Made by a program: the position numbers and the translations under genes. From assembly GCF_000739065.1 (NCBI RefSeq), contig NZ_CP009149.1, positions 930,001 to 994,000 of the forward strand: a stretch of 64,000 nt of DNA. Reading direction: 5' to 3'. The notes below the pieces were generated by a model. That model had not been told where the DNA came from and made no database searches. It saw nothing but the letters and a program-made list of their open reading frames with translations. Positions 47,626 through 56,524 of the stretch are shown here, piece by piece. This stretch comes from Methanocaldococcus bathoardescens. Its GTDB lineage: Archaea; AGJL01; Methanococci; Methanococcales; Methanocaldococcaceae. Each line of letters begins with the position of its first letter. Position 1 is the first letter of the stretch.

Positions 47626-47637
47626 CTATTTTAATTT

Positions 47638-47694
47638 ACACCTCCGAGCGTAAGCGAGGAGGTGTTAGTTTTGATGAAACTTTCTTAAAGTTTC
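47638..47694 (+). other. Two successive stem-loops between the regulator and the ParA-like gene
   Basis: ACACCTCC...GGAGGTGT (47638-47665) is an 8-bp perfect stem; its 3' arm contains a consensus ribosome binding site, GGAGGTG, hidden by pairing. GAAACTTT-CTT-AAAGTTTC (47676-47694) is a second 8-bp stem. They may form a terminator, attenuator or processing site. Confidence 0.5.
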
Positions 47695-47718
47695 AAAGAG
47701 AGATAATGGGTGAACACA

Positions 47719-48489
47719 ATGAAAGTAATCACATTTTCAATTGCAAAAGGAGGTACTGGAAAAACAATTGTTACTGCAAATGTTGCAGCAGCTTTAGCCA
47801 AGAAAGGTAAAAAAATTTTATTAATTGATGGAGATATTGGTTCAAAATCATTATCTCATCTTTTAAATGTAAAATCAAATATATTTTTAGCAGATGTTGT
47901 AGAAAAAGAGCGTCCAATAAAAGACGCTATTGTTAACACTCCAATTGAAAATATTGAGCTATTAGCAGTTGGAAAATCGCTCGCCGATTATCTAAAATTC
48001 GATGTAGATATCTTAAAAAAATTTAAGGAGTTAGGAGATTACGATTATATATTTATAGACGCCCCATCAACATCAAGTGGTGTTGAAACCTACTTAGCTT
48101 TAGGTTTTTCTGATTACTTTGTCCCAGTTTTAGATTACACTGCCTTTGGCCCAAGTTTGCAGGGGGCTATAAATACAATAGTCATTGGAAAGAACTATTT
48201 AGAGAGCATACCTGCGGGATTTATAATAAATAAAGCTGAAGATTTACCAGAAAGTGTAATTAATGATGTTAAAAAAATCTTAGGATTAGAATGTATATCT
48301 ATAATCCATAAAAATTCTCTTGTAGAACAATCTTATGCAAAAAAAGAAATTGTTTATTTAAAATCTTCAGATAAGAAATTTGTTGAAGAAATTGACAAAA
48401 TTGTTGACGCTTTAGAAAGATTAAAAGAAATAAAAGAGAGAGATATTCCAAAAGTTATTGAAAAGATAAAAGAAAGTACTTTACTATAA
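47719..48489 (+). CDS. ParA/MinD family ATPase
   Basis: About 256 residues from the ATG at 47719 (MKVITFSIAKGG), behind GGGTGAACACA. The deviant Walker A is IAKGGTGKTIVTANVAAALAKKGKKILLIDGDIGSKSLSHLLN; the A' and B motifs are seen (LLIDGDIG, YIFIDAPSTSSGVE). No obvious C-terminal membrane-targeting helix as in bacterial MinD. It lacks a visible partner (ParB/MinE), so the cargo is unknown. Confidence 0.9.
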   Translation: MKVITFSIAKGGTGKTIVTANVAAALAKKGKKILLIDGDIGSKSLSHLLNVKSNIFLADVVEKERPIKDAIVNTPIENIELLAVGKSLADYLKFDVDILKKFKELGDYDYIFIDAPSTSSGVETYLALGFSDYFVPVLDYTAFGPSLQGAINTIVIGKNYLESIPAGFIINKAEDLPESVINDVKKILGLECISIIHKNSLVEQSYAKKEIVYLKSSDKKFVEEIDKIVDALERLKEIKERDIPKVIEKIKESTLL

Positions 48490-48519
48490 TAAAGTATATT
48501 ACAGGAATACCATATTTCT

Positions 48520-49419
48520 TCATTTCCTCTTTATTTCCTCTTTATTGTCATTTAACACCATCACTTCTACAAGCGTTTTTAAAACTTCTTTCTGTTCTTC
48601 TTCTGATGGTATCTTGACATTATATTTTTTTAATAGCTCTTCATCTACGTTTAATACATTTTTACACTTTATTTTTACTTCTTCATCAATATAACTCCTC
48701 AATAATTTTTCCCTTAATTTTGTAGCATTTTTTAAGAAACATTTACTAATTTCCACTGCAAAAATTACAAAAAACGCCCCCATTAATGTCATTATTAACC
48801 TTTCCTTAATAGAGAGAGGTATTGCCATAATGTAATCTTCTACTTTTAGATTTAAATATAAAATCCCTAAAATCGAGCCATATAAGTGGTCTATCATCAC
48901 CGATGTAAATGATAAAATTAAAGCCCCCAATATAATCTTTTTACAATCTTTGTTAAATAATAATTTGTTTATTTTCTCTCTAAAAATGATAATGAGCAAT
49001 AAAGCAAGAATCGAAAGAGACGGATAATAAAAAGCCACTCTACCAACATCTGTTAAATAAAATATTAATAAACCTATAGCCAAAATTATAGCCGAATACT
49101 TCCATTTTCCTTCAGATAATACTCCCGCAGATATAACCGCCAATGCTGGTGGAATTAAAGAATATATCCCAAAATAAAATGCTTTTGAATTTAAAAAGAA
49201 GTAGATTAACATTACCAACACTACTGCAAAAAATCCGTAAATTGGTCCCAATAAAAGACCACACACAGCCGATAAACTTGGATATGCATTTATTTTATGG
49301 CTTGAACCTATCATCTCAAATTTAAGAAATGGGATAAATATAAATATAAAAGCAACTGTCCAAATAAATATTAAAAATAGAGCTCTTTTATCTTTTCTAA
49401 TAAATTTAAATATATTCAT
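48520..49419 (-). CDS. Multi-pass membrane protein, resembling ECF transporter S components
   Basis: About 299 residues from the ATG at 49419 (MNIFKFIRKD), behind AGGGATTGTT. About seven to eight membrane segments occupy residues 10-230, then a charged tail of about 70 residues (RSYIDEEVKIKCKNVLNVDEELLKK). The pattern NAYPSLSAVCGLLLGPIYGFFAVVLVMLIYF resembles substrate-specific (S) components of ECF vitamin transporters. No EcfA/EcfT genes are adjacent. Confidence 0.7.
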   Translation of the reverse strand: MNIFKFIRKDKRALFLIFIWTVAFIFIFIPFLKFEMIGSSHKINAYPSLSAVCGLLLGPIYGFFAVVLVMLIYFFLNSKAFYFGIYSLIPPALAVISAGVLSEGKWKYSAIILAIGLLIFYLTDVGRVAFYYPSLSILALLLIIIFREKINKLLFNKDCKKIILGALILSFTSVMIDHLYGSILGILYLNLKVEDYIMAIPLSIKERLIMTLMGAFFVIFAVEISKCFLKNATKLREKLLRSYIDEEVKIKCKNVLNVDEELLKKYNVKIPSEEEQKEVLKTLVEVMVLNDNKEEIKRK

Positions 49420-49590
49420 AACAATCCCTATTAATATCAATTATAAGTGAAAGATTGCCATTTTTGTCTTTTATTTTATAAATACATTTCTATTTTATTT
49501 TTAACCATTCTAAATTATATACATTATACTTTATAAAATATTACCTATTACTAAAATTTTTTGCCCTAAAATTTTTCTTAGGTGTTATAG

Positions 49591-50019
49591 ATGATTGATA
49601 TTCTTAAAAATATAAAAGTAAAGGATATAATGACCAAAAATGTCATAACTGCAAAAAAGGATGAGGGTGTTGTAGAGGCATTTGAAAAAATGCTAAAACA
49701 TAAAATTAGCTCTTTACCAGTAATAGATGATGAAAATAAGGTTATTGGAATAGTAACAACAACAGATATAGGTTATAATTTAATAAGGGATAAATACACA
49801 TTAGAAACAACACTTGGAGACGTAATGACAAAAGATGTAATTACAATAGATGAAAATGCAAATATATTAGAGGCTATTAAAAAAATGGACATTAATGGAA
49901 AAAAAGAAGAAATTATTAACCAATTACCTGTGGTTGATAAAGATAATAAGTTAGTTGGAATAATTTCTGATGGCGATATAATTAGGACCATTTCAAAAAT
50001 TATTATTGACATCATTTAA
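49591..50019 (+). CDS. CBS-pair protein
   Basis: 142 residues, consisting of two CBS domains only: [51 protein letters not shown] and [26 protein letters not shown]...[23 protein letters not shown]. Binds adenosyl ligands in relatives; target unknown. AGGTGTTATAG precedes the ATG. Confidence 0.92.
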   Translation: MIDILKNIKVKDIMTKNVITAKKDEGVVEAFEKMLKHKISSLPVIDDENKVIGIVTTTDIGYNLIRDKYTLETTLGDVMTKDVITIDENANILEAIKKMDINGKKEEIINQLPVVDKDNKLVGIISDGDIIRTISKIIIDII

Positions 50020-50097
50020 AAACTAATAATTAATAAATAATATTACGCTATTTTATCTTATTATCTTTAATTTTATTAAAGGTACATAGGTGGTTTT

Positions 50098-50997
50098 ATG
50101 TCAGTAAATTATAAGAGTGTTATTGCTATGGTTGATGATGCTCTAAACCTCGTTGAGATAGTTGAAGAACATCCCTGCCCAAATGGTAGTGAGTGGGTTA
50201 TCTATCAATATCAAAGAACTTCACCTCTAATATTATCAGCATGGAGAGAAGGGAATAAACACCACTTCGTAACAAAAATTGGTAAAGAGAAATTAAATTT
50301 AGTTCCTTCACTATCAGCAGCAGGAATTGAAGAAGTATATATAGAAAATAATAGAGTTCATATTGTCTATGCAGGATTAGCTGGAGGAGGAGTAGGAACT
50401 GAGCTAAGGAAGGGAGCTAAAAACGTCCTTGAAGTAAATATTTTAGAGAAAGGAGGAGGTTCAAAACTTGGGAGAGCAGAGGTTGTGACTCCAAAAATGG
50501 AAAAGGTTATTGTTGGTATTGATGATACAGATACAAAAGAAGAAGGGGCTACCTGGGTTTTAGCACATGAAATTGGTTTAGAAGTTGAGAAAAATAACTT
50601 AGGTTACTATTTAGACCACACAATTGTTCAACTTTATCCTGGAAATCCAAATAAAACTCAGAATTGTGTTTCTATTGCTCTAAGTTTTGCTGTTTATCCA
50701 GAATATAAATACAAATTAGACAAATTCATTAAAAAATTGTTAGAAGAAAGAAGCTTATCAGATGAGACAGCAATGGCAGTTTATTATGGGTTATTCCCAT
50801 CAAAAAGTATGAAATTGTTTGCTTTGAAAGCTAAAAAAGAAATGGTTAAAATAGAGGAAGCAAAATCTATAGCTTTAAGAAATAACATAAAAATAATCCC
50901 AATTAATGGAGAAGGCGGAATTATAGGGGCAGTTGCTGCTTTAGGTTTAGCGGAGCATCACTCATTAGCTCCAAAACTATGTGAGGATATTAAATAG
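50098..50997 (+). CDS. Methanogenesis marker protein 11
   Basis: 299 residues. The family is restricted to methanogens and its function is not known. I recognise it by the central VIVGIDDTDTKEEGATWVLAHEIG, which it shares with the DUF1743/TiaS type of domain, and EHPCPNGSEWVIYQYQRTSPLILSAWREG near the N-terminus. AGGTGGTTTT precedes the ATG. A MITE-like element begins at the base after its stop codon. Confidence 0.85.
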   Translation: MSVNYKSVIAMVDDALNLVEIVEEHPCPNGSEWVIYQYQRTSPLILSAWREGNKHHFVTKIGKEKLNLVPSLSAAGIEEVYIENNRVHIVYAGLAGGGVGTELRKGAKNVLEVNILEKGGGSKLGRAEVVTPKMEKVIVGIDDTDTKEEGATWVLAHEIGLEVEKNNLGYYLDHTIVQLYPGNPNKTQNCVSIALSFAVYPEYKYKLDKFIKKLLEERSLSDETAMAVYYGLFPSKSMKLFALKAKKEMVKIEEAKSIALRNNIKIIPINGEGGIIGAVAALGLAEHHSLAPKLCEDIK

Positions 50998-51095
50998 AGG
51001 ACTTTCGCAGGAATAAATTTAAATTTTTTATTGGTATAATGACGCCTTTGGAGTCAAATTTCCAAATTTAATATATAAACTGCGAAAGTCCTATT
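50998..51095. repeat. MITE-like element, family A, copy 3 (98 bp)
   Basis: Left end AGGACTTTCGCAG and right end CTGCGAAAGTCCTATT, with central GACGCCTTTGGAGTC, aligning with the copies at 11052-11148 and 30315-30411. It starts right after the stop codon of the marker 11 gene, as copy 2 touches the stop of tldD. Confidence 0.85.
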
Positions 51096-51148
51096 AAATT
51101 ACCATAGGGACAAAGCCCTTATGGATAGTTAATCCATGATGTGAGACT

Positions 51149-51706
51149 ATGGAAAATAGAGAGTTTAAAATAGCCATTATTGGTCCTGAAAATGCTGGAA
51201 AATCATCAATAATGAATGCATTATTTGGAAAATATGTTTCATTAGTTTCTGAAGTTGGAGGAACCACAAAAATGCCAATAAAAAGATACTGGGGAAAATT
51301 AAAGATTGGAAGAATTAAGGAAGAGCCAGAGTTTGTAAATTTAGTTTTTGTTGATTTGGGAGGTTTATATACAACAACAGACAAACAATCCCCAATTATG
51401 ACTCCTAAAGTTTTAGAAAAGACATTTGAGGAAATTAACGATTCAGATATGATTATACACGTAATTGATGGTAGCGTTGGATTACTGAGAAGTTTTGAGA
51501 AACTCCACCACCTGTTAAAATTCAGATACCAAAAACCTATTATAGTAGTAATCAATAAATGTGATTTATTAAATGATAGTGATAAAGAAAATTTAAAGAA
51601 CTATGTTGAAAGAAGAATAAAAAATACGCCAATATTTGTATCAGCAAAAACTTTTGAAGGGATTCCTGAATTGTTAGAGATAATTATTAAGTATTTGAAA
51701 AGGTGA
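51149..51706 (+). CDS. Era/Rab-like small GTPase
   Basis: 185 residues. G1 GPENAGKSSIMNALFG, G2 Thr in EVGGTTKMP, G3 DLGGLY, G4 NKCD, G5 SAKTFEG are all present, so it should bind and hydrolyse GTP. It is a single-domain GTPase of archaeal type, role unknown. Its leader (51104-51137) has two small stem-loops; GTGAG precedes the ATG. The sepF gene begins 4 bp after its stop, so the two are coupled, which hints at a role near cell division. Confidence 0.9.
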   Translation: MENREFKIAIIGPENAGKSSIMNALFGKYVSLVSEVGGTTKMPIKRYWGKLKIGRIKEEPEFVNLVFVDLGGLYTTTDKQSPIMTPKVLEKTFEEINDSDMIIHVIDGSVGLLRSFEKLHHLLKFRYQKPIIVVINKCDLLNDSDKENLKNYVERRIKNTPIFVSAKTFEGIPELLEIIIKYLKR

Positions 51707-51710
51707 TTTA

Positions 51711-52157
51711 ATGATAGAAAAATTGAAAAAACTTTTAGGAAAGAAAGATAACTTTTCTACTCCAGCTCCAGTATCTATAGATGATTATTTAGGAGAAATT
51801 GAGGAAATTCCCATAACTCCAGTTGAAGAAGAAAAATTGACAATAAAAGTTTGCAGTATTGAAGATGAAAAAGATGCTGTAAGTGCCATAGTAATGGCTG
51901 AAGCTGGATATATTGTTATAGCAAAAACTCCTAATTTAGAAAAAGAGATTGATGATGAATTTATTGAGATTATTAAAAAGATGAGAAATGAGATTATAAA
52001 ATTTGGAGGAAACTTAATTATTTTGGGTGATGAACATTTATTAATAACTCCAAAAAATGTTGTTATAGAAAAACTTATTAAAGAAAAGAAAGAACAGAGC
52101 AATGCTACAAAAGAAAATAAAGAAATAAATGAAGAAAAAGAAGAGAACAATGGATAA
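51711..52157 (+). CDS. sepF: Archaeal SepF (cell division FtsZ anchor, DUF552)
   Basis: 148 residues. The N-terminus (MIEKLKKLLGK) is an amphipathic membrane-targeting helix. After a Pro/Glu-rich linker comes the SepF core (VCSIEDEKDAVSAIVMAEAGYIVIAKTP ... EIIKFGGNLIILGDEHLLITPKNVVI). A Lys/Glu/Asn-rich tail follows. SepF tethers FtsZ to the membrane in archaea. Translationally coupled to the GTPase gene. Confidence 0.88.
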   Translation: MIEKLKKLLGKKDNFSTPAPVSIDDYLGEIEEIPITPVEEEKLTIKVCSIEDEKDAVSAIVMAEAGYIVIAKTPNLEKEIDDEFIEIIKKMRNEIIKFGGNLIILGDEHLLITPKNVVIEKLIKEKKEQSNATKENKEINEEKEENNG

Positions 52158-52193
52158 ACTGTTATTTTTTAAATTTCTCTAAAGCCCCAAATA

Positions 52194-52301
52194 TATAGTC
52201 AATCATCAAAAGTTTATTTGTTAAAAGGTATTTATAAAAGCCCAAAGGGCTTTTATACTTATTCCATATTAAAATGTCATTTTATTTGATGATTGACTAT
52301 A
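52194..52301. repeat. MITE-like element, family B, copy 2 (108 bp)
   Basis: Perfect 17-bp terminal inverted repeats TATAGTCAATCATCAAA / TTTGATGATTGACTATA and an inner palindrome ATAAAAGCCC-AAA-GGGCTTTTAT. Relative of 37435-37541. It ends 22 bp before the insertion sequence. Its right end, GACTATAAAACTC, could have been the TATA box of trpC before that insertion. Confidence 0.88.
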
Positions 52302-52323
52302 AAACTCTTTTTTCTAAATGTGA

Positions 52324-53025
52324 GAGACTGTCAAGTTATTGATAGTATCCAATTGTAGAACATCATGAAGCTCTTTATCCAACTAATAACCGTATCGAAC
52401 TTACTATTATTAGGGAATCTATTAAAGAATGCTTTTGTTCTTCGTTTAAGCAGTGAGAAGAAGCTTTCTACACAATTTCTCAGTCCGAATCGGACTCTTT
52501 CAAATTTTAAGCCCAACTTCTGCAACGCCCACGGATACCATCTCCCACCATCAACCAAAATTTTAGGCTTATTCGAGCAAAATTTTAATATACCCCTAAC
52601 GAATAATATAGTATCGAGGTAATTTCTTGTTTTTGATATATAAACTCCCAAGCATTCCTTCGATTCAACGTCAATAGCAGACCATACGTAAATAGTCTTA
52701 TCTCCAAATTTTAGTTTAGTCTCGTCTATTGCAATTAGGTTTCTTACACCCCTCTTAGGTTCGTTTAAGACTTCTTTAATCTTGTGATAATAAACTCTAA
52801 CTGACTCGTGGCTTATACTTTCGAATGGGGAGAGAAATAACCTCGTCTTCCTCAACGATAACCCGAGGTAGTATAAAAGCCCTGCTAAGATTTTAACTTC
52901 TATCGACTTCCTATTCCTCTTAAAAAGCTTCTTCTCTTCGATTCTCTCCTTTATTACATCTATTGCGAGCTTCATATTTACTATTTTTTATCGACATATT
53001 GATAAAAATTTAACCTGACAGTCTC
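52324..53025 (-). mobile_element. Insertion sequence, 702 bp, copy 1
   Basis: The ends are inverted repeats GAGACTGTCA(A/G)GTTA. The direct 8-bp flank AAATGTGA occurs at 52316-52323 and 53026-53033, a perfect target duplication. It holds one transposase gene, on the minus strand. The copy at 56525-57226 has the same length and ends. The 8-bp duplication and DDE transposase suggest an IS6-like family. Insertion placed it 12 bp upstream of the trpC start. Confidence 0.95.
52331..52975 (-). CDS. DDE transposase (copy 1)
   Basis: 214 residues. The acidic triad is seen as [30 protein letters not shown] and [18 protein letters not shown] (D, D, E). A helix-turn-helix-like N-terminus includes [28 protein letters not shown]. 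Full length and without frameshifts, so possibly active. It differs from copy 2 only in a block of residues (about 62-117). Confidence 0.95.
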   Translation of the reverse strand: MKLAIDVIKERIEEKKLFKRNRKSIEVKILAGLLYYLGLSLRKTRLFLSPFESISHESVRVYYHKIKEVLNEPKRGVRNLIAIDETKLKFGDKTIYVWSAIDVESKECLGVYISKTRNYLDTILFVRGILKFCSNKPKILVDGGRWYPWALQKLGLKFERVRFGLRNCVESFFSLLKRRTKAFFNRFPNNSKFDTVISWIKSFMMFYNWILSIT

Positions 53026-53037
53026 AAATGTGATAAT

Positions 53038-53838
53038 ATGAAAGTTTTAGATGAGATTGTTACAAATAGAAAAAAATTGATTGAAATAGAGAAAAGAAAA
53101 GATATACTCAAAGATTTAAGAAATTTTATTGATGAATTAAATATAGATATAGAAAAAAAGAAAAAATTAAAATTATCTAAAGCTATAAAAAAAGCTAAAG
53201 AAACAAAAAATCCAATAATCACTGAAATTAAACCGTCATCACCTTCAAAAGGAAACATTAGAAAAATAAATCTTGAAGATGTCAAAAATATAGCTAAAGA
53301 AATGATGGAAGGTGGAGCAACCGCTTTATCTATCCTAACAGAGCCAAAATACTTTAATGGAAGCTATAAAAATCTGATTGTTGCAAGAGATGTTGATATC
53401 CCCATATTGATGAAAGATTTTATTATTGATTTTTATCAGATTGATATAGCAAGTGAGATTGGAGCAAATGCAGTTTTATTAATTGTCTCCACACTTGGAG
53501 AAGATATTGGAGAGTTTTTAGATTATGCCAAAGAAAATGATTTGGAATGCTTAGTTGAAACACATAGCGAAGATGAGATAGATATAGCTTTAGATGCTGG
53601 AGCTAAGATTATTGGCATAAATAACAGAGATTTAAAAACTTTAAAAATAGATTTATCTACAACTGAGAAATTAGCCCCATTAATTCCAAAAAATAAAATA
53701 AAGGTTGGAGAGAGTGGGATTTATACAAAGGAGCAGTTAAATTATATTTTAAAATTCACTGATGCCGCTTTAATTGGTTCATCAATAATGGAAAGTGAAA
53801 GCATAAAAGATAAAGTTAGGGAACTTGCAATGAGATAA
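53038..53838 (+). CDS. trpC: Indole-3-glycerol phosphate synthase
   Basis: A TIM-barrel enzyme of tryptophan synthesis. 266 residues, normal. IITEIKPSSPSKGNIRK (catalytic Lys, substrate phosphate), GATALSILTEPKYFNGS, VDIPILMKDFIIDFYQI, AKIIGINNRDLKTLKID and VGESGIYTKEQL are all present. The insertion sequence ends 12 bp upstream and its target duplication contains the ribosome binding site GTGA, so the gene retains that site but is now cut off from its own promoter. Confidence 0.96.
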   Translation: MKVLDEIVTNRKKLIEIEKRKDILKDLRNFIDELNIDIEKKKKLKLSKAIKKAKETKNPIITEIKPSSPSKGNIRKINLEDVKNIAKEMMEGGATALSILTEPKYFNGSYKNLIVARDVDIPILMKDFIIDFYQIDIASEIGANAVLLIVSTLGEDIGEFLDYAKENDLECLVETHSEDEIDIALDAGAKIIGINNRDLKTLKIDLSTTEKLAPLIPKNKIKVGESGIYTKEQLNYILKFTDAALIGSSIMESESIKDKVRELAMR

Positions 53839-53839
53839 A

Positions 53840-54256
53840 CTATTTTTTCTTTTTTATTCTATATTTAATTTCGTTTAAAATCTTCTTTGCTTCTTCAAAT
53901 TCTTTATTGTTAATCTTTAATTCCAATTCTAAGAATTTTAATTCCATTTCAGCATTATAAAATCCCTTATTTATAATCATCTCTTTGTATTCCCAAACCA
54001 ATTGCTTTAATTTTTGCATTTTAAATTCTTCTCTTTCTTTTTCAATCTTTTCCTTATGTTTTTCAAAATGGTAATATAAAGTTGTTTCAGGAATTCCTAA
54101 AAGCTCAGATACTTCAGTTAAACTTTTCTCTTTTAATAAATCAAGAGCATTGTCTAAAACACTATTTGGAATTTTTATCTTCTTTCCTCTTGGTTTTTCT
54201 TCAATATTTATCACAACTGTTGGAATTTCTTTCAAAACTTCAATTTTATATTTCAT
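53840..54256 (-). CDS. Helix-turn-helix protein with coiled-coil tail, function unknown
   Basis: 138 residues. Residues about 30-70 (PNSVLDNALDLLKEKSLTEVSELLGIPETTLYYHFEKH) are a helix-turn-helix of resolvase/sigma type. The rest is charged helix (EKEREEFKMQKLKQLVWEYKEM), possibly a coiled coil. The ATG overlaps the stop of a 39-codon gene upstream (ATGA). Converges on trpC, 1 bp between stops. Confidence 0.8.
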   Translation of the reverse strand: MKYKIEVLKEIPTVVINIEEKPRGKKIKIPNSVLDNALDLLKEKSLTEVSELLGIPETTLYYHFEKHKEKIEKEREEFKMQKLKQLVWEYKEMIINKGFYNAEMELKFLELELKINNKEFEEAKKILNEIKYRIKKKK

Positions 54257-54372
54257 TTTTTGTTGTTATAGACACTTTTAGGCATTCTAACAATAACAAC
54301 ATCTTTTTTAGCCAATTCTTTTATTTTTTCAATCTCTTTCCAACTAACTATTTTATTCAAGTGGACGAGCAT
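54253..54372 (-). CDS. Small coupled open reading frame, 39 residues
   Basis: MLVHLNKIVSWKEIEKIKEL... ends SVYNNKK. It starts 5 bp after the NAD kinase stop behind GTGATTTTT and its stop overlaps the start of the helix-turn-helix gene by ATGA, so three genes are translated in a chain. It is amphipathic helix followed by a VVIVRMP strand. No family recognised. Good placement supports it being real. Confidence 0.55.
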   Translation of the reverse strand: MLVHLNKIVSWKEIEKIKELAKKDVVIVRMPKSVYNNKK

Positions 54373-54377
54373 AAAAA

Positions 54378-56093
54378 TCACTTTACACCAAAGCATCTAT
54401 TCAACTTATCATAGAAACTCTGTCCTTTTACAAAATAAGCATAACTATCAGATTTTTCAAAGATTAGCTCATCATCCTTTCCAACTTCATATTCAACGCT
54501 CCCATCAATTACTAATAAAGCTGGTTTTTCCAATTTAAGTTTTAACTTAATTTTATTTGAACCAGAAACTACTAAAGGTCTTGAAGATAATTTAAATGGA
54601 CATATTGGAGATATTATAAAGCAATCAACATTTGGCTCAACTATAGGTCCTCCAGCACTTAAAGAATAGGCTGTTGAACCAGTAGGTGTTGAAATAATTA
54701 TCCCGTCAGCTCTAACATTTTCAACAAGAGTATCATTAACATATACATCAAATTCTAAAATTTTTGCAGGATTTTTTGTAATAACAACCATTTCATTTAA
54801 GGCAGATGGTGTTTTTATAACTTTATCATCTTTTATTATTTTGCAAGATAATTTACTTCTTTTTTCTATCTCGTATTCACCATAAATTACCTTATCAATT
54901 ATTCTAAAAACCTCATCTTTATAAAACTCAGCTAAAAATCCTAATTTTCCCATATTCACCGCTATTATTGGTATTGTTTCCCCATTAACTAATCTTGAAG
55001 CTCTAAGTATTGTTCCATCTCCACCAATTGCAATAATATGAGAGATTGTTGAAATATCAAATGGCTCTCCTCCAACTTTATTTTTCAAAAAGTTTTCAAC
55101 ACAGTAGGGAATATTTTTATCTCTTAGATATTTACAAATCTCTACGGCTAAGTTAATGGCATCTTCTTTATCCTCTCTAACAACTATTCCAAATTTTGCT
55201 GGCTTTATTGCCCATTTATTTCCAAATAAAGCTATAAGTTTTTTGTGTAAATATTTATTACTAATAATTAAAGAAGTTCTTTCCATTAAATGTAATTTCA
55301 TATTTAATGGCTTTCCATTTTTATTTGTTATTATTGCATTTCCTTCTTTACAAATAACATAAGCCCCAGCTATATCGCAGAGTCGAGAGTTTTCATTCAC
55401 ATTTATGTAAGCATCTAAAGCCCCACTGACAACATAACACATTTCCAAAGCCATAGAGCCAAATAACCTAACCCTTCTAACTTTTCTTTCCTTTAAAAAT
55501 TCTAACAAATCATTAGACAGTCCATAAACAAACAATCCAACAGATGCTTCTTTTAAATCTTTTGTGTCTTTTGCTTCTATCCCAATCTTTTCCCCATCTT
55601 TTTCTAAGAAACTCCCCTCCCCTTTAATAGCATAATACAAATCTCCAGTAGCTAAGTTTTTCACAATCCCAATATACAAATCATCTATTGTGTAATTATT
55701 GGCTATAAAATTTTTAATCCATTCTAAATTATTAATATTTTCTCTAATTAGCTTTTTATCTTCACTTTTAATTTTTGCTACAGCTATTGAGGTAGAATAT
55801 ATTGGTATAGCTTTTAAAGCATTGTATGTTCCATCTATAGGGTCTAAAATAAATATATGTTCCAAATCTTTACCTACAACTTTTAAACCAATCTCTTCAC
55901 TTATTAAAATTCCCCCACCAAACTTTTCTAATATATTTAAAGCGATATTTTCAGCAATTATATCTATTCTTTTCGTTGGTGTTCCATCTGCACCTATTTT
56001 AACTACTTCATCTGCCTTTTCCCAACCAATTAGAGGTTTTATCTTTTTATCAATTTCATCAATAACTTTCATTGCAATTTTAAATCCTTCCAT
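54378..56093 (-). CDS. Bifunctional NADP phosphatase/NAD kinase
   Basis: About 571 residues from the ATG at 56093 (MEGFKIAMKVIDEI), behind GTGATAATT. Residues 1-250 are an inositol monophosphatase-like domain (ISEEIGLKVVGKDLEHIFILDPIDGTYNALKAIP, metal-binding DPIDGT; later LCDIAGAYVICKEG). The C-terminal 280 are NAD kinase (IIAIGGDGTILRASRLV, GKLGFLAEF, IISTPTGSTAYSLSAGGPIVEP). The fusion is known in M. jannaschii (MJ0917) and balances NAD and NADP. In a coupled chain with the two small genes downstream. Confidence 0.96.
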   Translation of the reverse strand: MEGFKIAMKVIDEIDKKIKPLIGWEKADEVVKIGADGTPTKRIDIIAENIALNILEKFGGGILISEEIGLKVVGKDLEHIFILDPIDGTYNALKAIPIYSTSIAVAKIKSEDKKLIRENINNLEWIKNFIANNYTIDDLYIGIVKNLATGDLYYAIKGEGSFLEKDGEKIGIEAKDTKDLKEASVGLFVYGLSNDLLEFLKERKVRRVRLFGSMALEMCYVVSGALDAYINVNENSRLCDIAGAYVICKEGNAIITNKNGKPLNMKLHLMERTSLIISNKYLHKKLIALFGNKWAIKPAKFGIVVREDKEDAINLAVEICKYLRDKNIPYCVENFLKNKVGGEPFDISTISHIIAIGGDGTILRASRLVNGETIPIIAVNMGKLGFLAEFYKDEVFRIIDKVIYGEYEIEKRSKLSCKIIKDDKVIKTPSALNEMVVITKNPAKILEFDVYVNDTLVENVRADGIIISTPTGSTAYSLSAGGPIVEPNVDCFIISPICPFKLSSRPLVVSGSNKIKLKLKLEKPALLVIDGSVEYEVGKDDELIFEKSDSYAYFVKGQSFYDKLNRCFGVK

Positions 56094-56177
56094 AATTATC
56101 ACACAAAAATATATAAATAAAGATTAGTTAAATAGAATTTTTTAAGTTTAAGGATTATAAAAAGTTAGGTGGATGGT

Positions 56178-56447
56178 ATGGCAATTAGGGTTAGTGACAT
56201 TTTAGATAAACCAATATACACAACAACAGCAATATACGTTGGGAAGGTTTATGATGTGATGCTCGATTTGAATAAAGGAGTTATTAGTGGTTTAATTGTC
56301 TCAGATATTCAAAATGGATGTTTAAAGGAATATGTTACCGACCCTACTAAGAAAGTTGTTTTACCATTTCATCTAATTACTGCAATTGGGAATATAATAT
56401 TGGTTAAACCTCCTGCAGATTCTGGTTATGGATTTTTAAAGAAATAG
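56178..56447 (+). CDS. PRC-barrel domain protein
   Basis: 89 residues from the ATG at 56178 (MAIRVSDIL), behind [44 protein letters not shown] and [18 protein letters not shown] are a PRC-barrel as in RimM and H proteins; small archaeal versions are common and their role unknown. The second insertion sequence begins 77 bp after its stop codon. Confidence 0.9.
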   Translation: MAIRVSDILDKPIYTTTAIYVGKVYDVMLDLNKGVISGLIVSDIQNGCLKEYVTDPTKKVVLPFHLITAIGNIILVKPPADSGYGFLKK

Positions 56448-56524
56448 GTTTATTTTTTTATAATATTAAAAACTATTTATTCTGTATTTAGTAAGTTTTT
56501 ATGATTTTTATTTTATAATGAGGT

